Below are positions 57,413 through 64,000 of a stretch of DNA of 64,000 nucleotides, piece after piece; position 1 is the first letter of the stretch; the number at the start of each line of letters is the position of its first letter. The DNA lies in NCBI GenBank assembly GCA_047967505.1, contig CM106539.1; one strand, 5' to 3'. Both the position numbers and the translations under genes were made by a program. Origin of the DNA: Dipteris shenzhenensis (lineage: Eukaryota; Polypodiophyta; Polypodiopsida; Gleicheniales). The notes beneath the pieces are model-generated. The model saw only the letters and a program-made list of their open reading frames with translations, did no database searches and was not told the origin of the DNA.

Positions 57413-58946
57413 TCAGACTCTGTGAATGAAAGTCACTGTCTGAAAGATGGCATCAACCTGGAGAGGTGTCATGGCGAACTTTGCCTGTGCTATCTCATGT
57501 GGAACTGAGGGCTTACATCGGATCATCTTGGATCCCATCGTCACCTGTAGCCGCTCGAAGCTCCTCCTATATGTCCTCGGAAGATTGCACCCCCAGAAAG
57601 GTGTTGCATACATGACAGTCGGCCGCACTAGTGTGTCGAAAAGCCAGCCCTTCGTCAGTGGATCCTGGAAGTGCGCCTGGAAACATTGCCGCTCTAGTCT
57701 AGCCAAAGCACTACGCCCTCGTGTGAGCCGTACTTGGGCTGCATGTTTCATCGTCATGAAGATAGGTCCTGTGAAGATTGCTCCCAAATATGTGTATGAC
57801 TGTACTATCTCCACTGGTTCACCACGATAGGTGAAACTAAGTCGGTGAGTCACTGCTCGTGAGGTGTTGAAGATCATAACCTTAGTTTTCCCAAGGTTGA
57901 CTGTCAGATCTCTCTCTCTGCAAAACATCTCTAATGCCTCTAGATCTCTCTGTAGCCTCTCCGCTAAAGAGGATATAAGGACTATATCATCAGCATATAA
58001 CAATATTTGTATGAGGAGATCCCCTAGTAATGAGTCCTCGCCACCTAGATGATCTATGAAAGATGTGATCTCATCAATGTAGAGTCCAAAGAGAGTCGGT
58101 GAGAGACCCCAATGGTGCTCTCGACCGAATCCGATAGACCGCCTGGGGCACAGACCCTGCCTCTGACTGACTCATATAAGCTCATCACACCCCAAATCAG
58201 CATCTCTGGGATCTGCATCTCCTATAGTCTCTTGATCATGCGGGATCATGGAACAGTGTCAAAGGCCTTTCGAGAGTCTACGAAGCATGTGTAGACTCTT
58301 TGATGTCTGGACCTCGCCTCCTCAATGATAGCCCTAGAGTAAAAATGTGGTCTAGAGTAGAGTGTTGCCTCCTGAATCCTGCCTGCCCTAGTGCTCGTTG
58401 CCCCCATGCCTCTGTATGACTGCTGATCTCTCTCTCTAGTACCGATCCATAGATCTTGGCCAGTGTGTGGCCAATCATGAGGGTGCAATAGTTCTCGGTG
58501 TCCATGAGGTCTCGTGCTTTATGTATCAGTAAGATAGTAATGGTATTCCACGCTGGTGGGAAGCCGTGACAAACTGCAAGGTTAAACATATGTACAAGGA
58601 TGGGTGCTAGGACCTTCTGCCCATGTGCAAAGTGCTCTGTCCGAAGGCCTTTGTGATCCTGTGCTTTCCGGTTGTGGAGATGGCGAAGTGCAGCCCGCAC
58701 ATTCTGCGTAGTGAATAGATGAGAGGTAGTGGGCCTGGGCACAGAGGACATGTCTGGCGGTGTCTGCCTTGGGACATCATATAAGGAGCATGCATAAGTG
58801 TGCCACACACCCGGATCAATGATGGGGATGGGTGGCTTCCCCTCTGCGAGGAATCCCCACCGAGTGGTTGGGTCTCCTCCGCGAAATGATCTGATGATCT
58901 CATCCATCCTATGTGTGAGGAAGGCTCGTCTCTTGCGGCGTGTCAA
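57413..58946 (-). pseudogene. LINE-A reverse transcriptase
   Basis: 58946-58278: RNVRAALRHLHNRKAQDHKG-like finger region, TITILLIHKARDLMDTENYC (the fingers motif), [32 protein letters not shown]. 58290-58246: FVDSRKAFDTVP (motif A Asp). After a frame change, 58003-57413: MLYADDIVLISSLAERLQ (YADD intact), LTVNLGKTKVMIFNTSRAV, SYTYLGAIFTGP and LARLERQCFQAHFQDPLTKG. Confidence 0.87.
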
Positions 58947-59194
58947 CCGCTGAAAGATCGTGTGTGCCTAACGTGACGTCAACTGACCCAAGGCTCCCTC
59001 CCGTGTGAGGTGGGCTCGCATCTCTCTGCACTCATCATCAAACCAGGGGTTTTGAGGCATCTTCCCATCTTGTACCCATGAAGATCAGGTCGTAGGAAAG
59101 GATCTGGTGGCAACATCCTATATCACTGTGACAAGGGTGGCTGAGGCGTGGGTGAGGTCTAAATCAGCCTCTAATAAGGCCGGAAGCTCTCTGG

Positions 59195-59836
59195 CTAAGT
59201 GACACGCATACACTGGATCAAGGGCATGGTCAAAGTGGATCTGGGTACGGGTAGCGGTAGGAACTCTCCCTGTGCCTGGTGTAGTAGCAAGAACATCGAA
59301 GGCCCCACTATGCTAGTCCCGCCTCCATGTGGGAAGCATGTGAATCCCTCCGATGATGGCCATCTCTGAAAGCCATTGTAGATGATGAGCTCGTGGACAG
59401 CTCCCAACTCAAGCAGGTGTCGCCCATATGCTGTCACATGTGAAGTATCTGCAGAAAGTCTCCGAATCCTGAGTTCTACTGCATCTAACTCTGGCATCAT
59501 GTGGGGATCTCTCTCATATGTGAAGTCAAGTAAGCCCACTTGCCTATCCCTCGCCCTGGCATTGAAGTCCCCTAGAAGGAGGGTGTCTCCTTGTCTAGAG
59601 AACTCTATGATATCATCATGTATCGTCTCATAAGGCCTGTGCCCCTCTGTAGTGACATCATGGGCATATGATGACGTGTGTGGAGGGAAATACCATACTG
59701 CAATGAAGATCGGTCGGGCATCTAGTAGCTGCACTCGTATCCACATGTGATGTTGATAAAAGAAAAGGGGGAAAACCAGACAGCCCCTAAGCAATCTAGA
59801 ATAGCTCGATGACCTTACCCACTCCCCCCAAACCAA
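59195..59836 (-). pseudogene. LINE-A endonuclease
   Basis: Readable: IFIAVWYFPPHTSSYAHDVT, HDDIIEFSRQGDTLLLGDFN (GDFN, substrate-binding/catalytic region of APE-type endonucleases) and [14 protein letters not shown] with the S/T-x-I-V end. The equivalent block at 8964-9449 is close in sequence. The N-terminal catalytic part (W-N-x-x-G) is lost. Confidence 0.82.
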
Positions 59837-59840
59837 AGGA

Positions 59841-61690
59841 AATGCTCCCTCACTAACAAGACTTCAGATATTTATCCAAGAGTGAATCATTTAACGGGAA
59901 AAAAACTGACAGGTTTCCAGATAAAAGACACTTGATTTATTCAAGAGAGGTTCTCTTCATTACAAGATTGAAACACTCCAAAGAACACTGCATGTACTTT
60001 AGGATGTAACTTGAGGAATAAATGTATCACACCACTTCCGAAGTACACCTTGGAATGAATGAACTGAGCCGGGAACCAAGTAGATCAGAACACCAAGTGA
60101 GGCTCTCAAGACTAGAGCGCTTACACCACTTCAGAGCAAGGTATCCGGGTACCACTACCACAAGACTCCCTCACAACAAATAATCACAAGACAACACAGA
60201 TCTTGCTGTTAATTCAGGAAAACAATCCCCAGAACAGAGAGCACTCAATCCACCGATGAATCCCACTCCTACGATCAAAATTCCCAAGACGTCACTTCAG
60301 AACAAAACAGTGAATCCTTTGCAGATTTGAAGGTACTCCAGCCTGTCAACACCAAATGAGAACTCCAGCCAGAGATAGGCTGAATCAAACTATTCGATTC
60401 TGGAAACTCAGCAGCTTCACACCAACAAACAATCCTTCTCCTAACTGCCAGGAGTCACAGAACAGCAACAAGTAGATACACGATTCCAAGGCCCAAACGT
60501 CTTTTTCAACGCAACATCAACTAGAAGCGATCAGCCTAGAAGAATCGAAACGCTTTCTCTGAGCAGCATCAATCACAACTGACTCTCATACAACTTGCTC
60601 GATCAGCAGAAAGAAATGGGAATCAGCTCCTTTAGATTCTTGTTCCTTCTTTCCCGACGAACTCTTCACGCCCTCTTTGCAGCAGCAAATTGATGCAGAC
60701 CAGCAAGCTACTTCATTCGTCAAAAACCCACGTACATATCAAGAGATGAATACCTTCAGGACCCAAATGATGAGCGATGTCTTTGCTTTCTTGCTGGTGT
60801 CTAGAGAATGAAGAAAAAAAGCCGCCTCCTTGGTAAGAGATGTCGATCCAGCCCACAATTCCTCCTTGCAATCTTCCACAATTAGTAACATCATTGCATG
60901 GCTTCCAGCAACCACATCAGGTGTCAATTCTTCCCCCAAGTGGAGCACTGAAATCAGCATGTCGATCATCCTTCTCCACATCGCACAAGTTTCCGGAATT
61001 CTTTTACGCACGTATCATTTTCGATTTCTTCCTTGCCTGGAGTAACCTTGGCATACATTCTCATTTTTCTCCAAAGGTTTTTTACCACTCTCCTTTGCTT
61101 ACATAGAATCACCCCTTGGCCCCCTAGGCACACTTTCTACACACACTTTTCACATGCAATTTTGCCCTGTATGCAAACCCACAAGAACCAGCTAAAAGTC
61201 CCTTGACCTGGCAACAAAAAAACCCCAAAATCCCATCCCATCATGAACATGGTGACCCGGAAAAAAACCCCACAATTACACATAATTTTGGACACATGAC
61301 CCTTGGATACCCTTGCTCTGATGTGATTGGTGTACCACTTGGAGATTCATGATCTCCCATTGGGGCCCTTGCAGAGTTTTATTCAACTTTAAAAAAATAT
61401 TTACATCACATCATATATATATTTTTTAAAAATGTCCTTGGAACAAAAAAGCCCCATCATCTGCGAGCTAAGTGTACCTATGTGCCTACCTCTTATTATG
61501 TACAGTGCACAAGAGCTTACTACATTTTTTGACCTATCATATTTGCCCACACCCAAGACTGCAGACATTCATGTCTTGCAGCTCGGAGTCGAACATGTGC
61601 TTCAACTCAAATGAAATATTTTCATCCATAAGACTTTTTTCTTTATCTGCTACTGTCACCATTGGTCCACACGAGCTTACTTACGTGATC
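59841..61690. other. No gene recognised; probable 3' LTR/UTR of the Tat-like gypsy
   Basis: The stretch lies downstream (in minus sense) of the integrase of the next element, so its 3' untranslated region and LTR are expected here. I cannot delimit an LTR without a second copy. 60739-61045 has open frames on both strands with no recognisable motif. Confidence 0.45.
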
Positions 61691-62044
61691 CTGACAACAT
61701 ATTTCTTCAATCTTAAACCATTAACCTAATTCTTATGCATCTTGCCATCCAAGTCTTCAAGCTGATACGAGCTATTGGAGTACCTCTGCAACACATGGTA
61801 CGGTCGTTCCCACTTGGTCACAAACCTTGTCTTGAATGTGAAGTCCAGCTTACTATCATAACGCAGAACTAAATCCCCTTCCTTGATCTTTTTATCCTTG
61901 TATTTCAGATTTACCTTTTGCTGATTTTTCTCCTAAGCCATTGCATAGTGTTCTACAGCTTTCTGCCTATCCAACTGAGCTTCCTGCATGTCAACCAATC
62001 GTTTCTGATAAGCTGTACTTGGCTTTTCCCATCTTCATCAGCAT

Positions 62045-62766
62045 CTAGACAGCTGGAATCTCTACCTCCAGTGGCAATAGTGCTTCCTTCCCATAAATTA
62101 AATGAAAAGGTGAAAACTGAGTTCCCTCTTTTACTGCAATCCTGTATGCCCACAAAGCTGAAGGTAAAGCCTGATCCCAACTCTTCTCATTAGTCCTCAT
62201 CATCTTAGCCAAGATATTTGAAACTTCCCCATTAAAACGCTCATTCATAGCATTGCATTGGGGTTAATAAGGAGTAGCATATTTGTGCTTGATTTTCAGT
62301 TTTTCACAAAGTAAATCCATTAATTCACTCCTAAAGCCTTGTCCTCTGTCAGAAACCAATTCTAAGGGCATGCCGTAACGACAACAGATATCCTCATACA
62401 CAAACTTGCAAACTGATTTTGCATTTACTGCTCGTACCGCTTTTGCTTCAGCCCATCGAGACAAATAATCAACAGCTGTGAGTAGGTAACAGTTCCCTCT
62501 CGCTGTCATTGGTAGTGGACCAGCAGCATCGATTCCCCACTTCTCAAAAATATAAAAAGCAATCACTACATTTCTTAATTCTGGATGCAAGATCCTCTTT
62601 CCCATTTGTTGACATTGAAAACAAGACATACACCAATGTCTTATATCTCTCTGTAAGGAAGGCCAAACATAGCCTTCTGTCAAAATCTTCCTTAACATGA
62701 TCTTAAATGCAAAATGGCCACCATAGATGCCTTCATGATTTGCTTCCAGTATATGCTGGATCTCAT
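62045..62766 (-). pseudogene. Tat-like gypsy integrase
   Basis: 62698-62264: LRKILTEGYVWPSLQRDIRH, WCMSCFQCQQMGKRILHPEL (CxxC of the zinc finger), EKWGIDAAGPLPMT (first Asp), YLLTAVDYLSRWAEAKAVRA, LELVSDRGQGFRSELMDLLC (second Asp). After a stop near 62262, 62248-62045: MNERFNGEVSNILAKMM (catalytic Glu in N-E-R), SALWAYRIAVKEGTQFSPFH and LIYGKEALLPLEVEIPAV. All three catalytic acids are present. Confidence 0.87.
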
Positions 62767-63428
62767 CACACCAAGGTACTCGAGTTTCTGAATATCAGGT
62801 CAGCTCCTTTCATGTATGAAACATCACCAATCAAACAATAAGGCTGACTTGTCTTCAAGAACCTATATCTCTTTTGTTTGGGAACTTCTTCAGAAACTTT
62901 TCCAGACAACAAAAACTTTTCCACCAAAGCCAAGAATTCTCTACCCCAATAAAGAGGTTCATGTACTCTCACTGCTTGTATATGTGGCTCAGCCAACTCT
63001 TGGGCAGTATTATGAGCCTCCAAGTTTAGACTCCTCTCTACATGATGCAAGCTCCAGGCCTCAAGCTGTTTCAACTGCTTCCTAATGACATTCAGCCAAC
63101 TCCTTAAATGCAAATGCTTTGTCTTCCAGACTCTCAAGATTTGCTTGACAACTATTAATGCATCACCCTTGATCATTAATCTCTTGATTCCCAAACTGAT
63201 ACATACCTTCAAGCCTTCATATAATGCTGCATATTCAGCTTCATTATTACTGCATGCTTTAAGCTGAATACCCAATTTATGAATCTGCCTCCCATCTGGA
63301 TCATGTACAACACCACCTCCTGAAGCTTTATTCAAGCTCTTCTTAAAAGACCCATCAAAAAACAGGGTATATGCATTATCTAATGGCTGCTCTTCCTCCT
63401 TTGCAGTATGCTCCTCAACTTCCTTCAC
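62766..63428 (-). pseudogene. Second (archaeal/plant-type) RNase H domain
   Basis: YTLFFDGSFKKSLNKASGGG carries the first catalytic Asp; then CSNNEAEYAALYEGLKVCIS carries the Glu and RLMIKGDALIVVKQI the second Asp, the D-E-D set of RVT_3-type RNase H. The last Asp region reads HVERSLNLEAHNTAQELAEP (usually N-x-x-A-D-x-L-A; the Asp is lost). 220 residues open, ending in the linker to integrase. Confidence 0.85.
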
Positions 63429-63529
63429 CAGAATCGGACGACTTTCTTTGTAAGTAACTCAGCCAGCGTAGCCCTGGTAGAGTCTTCAACAAGAAAAGTA
63501 AATGAAAACTCCTGCAGTTCAGTAATCCA

Positions 63530-63991
63530 CTAAATCATGCTTCTTGAGAGGTGGGTGCTATTCAACAAATGAGGAAGTAAAGAGGAATTAGTGAGAACCA
63601 CAAAAGTTTGAGACAACAGATAAGAACGAAACCTTCTACAAGCATAAACCAAGCTGGCCAGAATCAATTGAGCTGCTGTGAATTCTCTTTCAGCCTCACT
63701 TTTTACCCGGCTTGCATAATAAACTGGCCTCATATACCTTGAGCCCTCTCCTTGCTGTAAAAGTATAGCCCCAATAGCATCAGGACCCACTGAAGGATTC
63801 ACATAGAAAGTTTTTTGGAAGTCTGGCACCTTCACACTTGAAATATGACCAAGCATCTCCTTCACTGCTTCAAATACTTCTTCACATTCACTTGTCCATT
63901 TCAGTGGCTCATGCTTCACCACCTGTTGAAGAGGATACAGCACCTGAGATAACATATGAACAAAATGAGACAAGTATTTCACCTTTTGCAA
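63530..63991 (-). pseudogene. Gypsy RT thumb and first RNase H domain
   Basis: KVKYLSHFVHMLSQVLYPLQ, LKWTSECEEVFEAVKEML, FYVNPSVGPDAIGAILLQQG, RPVYYASRVKSEAEREFTAA and RSYLLSQTFVVLTNSSLLPH. The first RNase H Asp (usually Y-x-D/V-x-D) reads YVNPS, and the later D (usually LTDH) reads LTNSS, so this domain has lost catalytic residues. That is the usual state of the internal domain in dual-RNase H elements. Confidence 0.82.
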
Positions 63992-64000
63992 AAATGTGTG

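Larger units (their letters stand above)
56290..59840 (-). mobile_element. LINE-A, the most complete copy: endonuclease to T-rich 3' end
   Basis: Reading leftward: endonuclease (59836-59195), RT (58946-57413), C-terminal Cys/His region (about 56967-56700) and a 3' end at about 56290 with a TTTTTTTCTTTTCTTTTC tail in sense. ORF1 and the endonuclease N-terminus are missing, so it is 5'-truncated near 59840. Frames are broken at several points. It is the best template in the window for recognising the scrambled LINE-A pieces. Confidence 0.85.
61690..64000 (-). mobile_element. Tat-like Ty3/gypsy pol: RT end, two RNase H domains, integrase (cut by window end)
   Basis: Leftward from 63991: RT connection and first RNase H, second RNase H, integrase zinc finger and core, GPY-like C-terminus (near 61690-61930, KWERPYHVLQRYSNSSYQLE). 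The extra RNase H of plant/archaeal type downstream of the original one marks the Tat (Ogre-like) branch of plant gypsy elements. Stops are few, so it is one of the younger pol regions in the window. The rest lies outside. Confidence 0.85.

Noticed and set aside
60739-61106. Overlapping open frames on both strands that could be an exon
   Set aside because: No recognisable domain, no matching splice phase to APC7 exon i, and position inside the probable 3' region of a gypsy element.

Overview
The window looks like nuclear DNA from a large-genome land plant, probably a fern or another plant with transposon-swollen introns. The species cannot be fixed from the sequence. Evidence for a plant: nine GT-AG-bounded exons that join in phase into part of a plant-type anaphase-promoting complex subunit 7 (APC7), plant-type Ty1/copia and Ty3/gypsy retrotransposons (chromodomain and Tat-like forms), and several LINE families. 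Nothing prokaryotic was seen.

Host gene. The exons lie on the + strand at 6957-7032, 15442-15501, 26360-26405, 41774-41847, 42205-42255, 42383-42586, 42804-42848, 42957-43050 and 43275-43420 (796 nt, 265 codons). Three internal introns are 8.4, 10.9 and 15.4 kb; the other five are 108-357 bp. The gene runs off both window ends, so nearly all other DNA here is APC7 intron filled with mobile elements.

Layout. 1-6956: LINE-A 3' end (+), a gypsy gag with leader (-), and an ORF1-only LINE ending in poly(A). 7033-15441: a scrambled LINE-A copy and two related gag-only/non-autonomous copia elements, one inserted into LINE-A ORF1. 15502-26359: a LINE-B fragment, a broken copia element (-) carrying a LINE-B insertion with 16-bp target duplications, and a LINE-A/LINE-B chimera. 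26406-41773: a decayed LINE-A copy, then a chromodomain gypsy (-) whose gag holds a 7.4-kb full-length LINE with a perfect 16-bp target duplication and, beside it, a truncated LINE-B. 41774-43420: the compact APC7 exon cluster. 43421-64000: a LINE-B fragment (-), a broken gypsy gag/protease (+), a complete gypsy element of about 8 kb (48281-56276, -) with two LTRs, primer site, polypurine tract and 5-bp target duplication, a long LINE-A copy (-), and the pol region of a Tat-like gypsy (-) cut by the window end.

Most notable. (1) One cell-cycle gene is spread over the whole window, and two of its micro-exons (60 and 46 bp) stand alone in kilobases of transposon. (2) The LTRs of the complete gypsy element carry about a dozen short hairpin-forming units whose two arms vary together and whose loops, on the element's sense strand, are often UNCG/UUUG-type tetraloops. 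I know of no description of such an array. All family assignments come from reading translations, without database searches.
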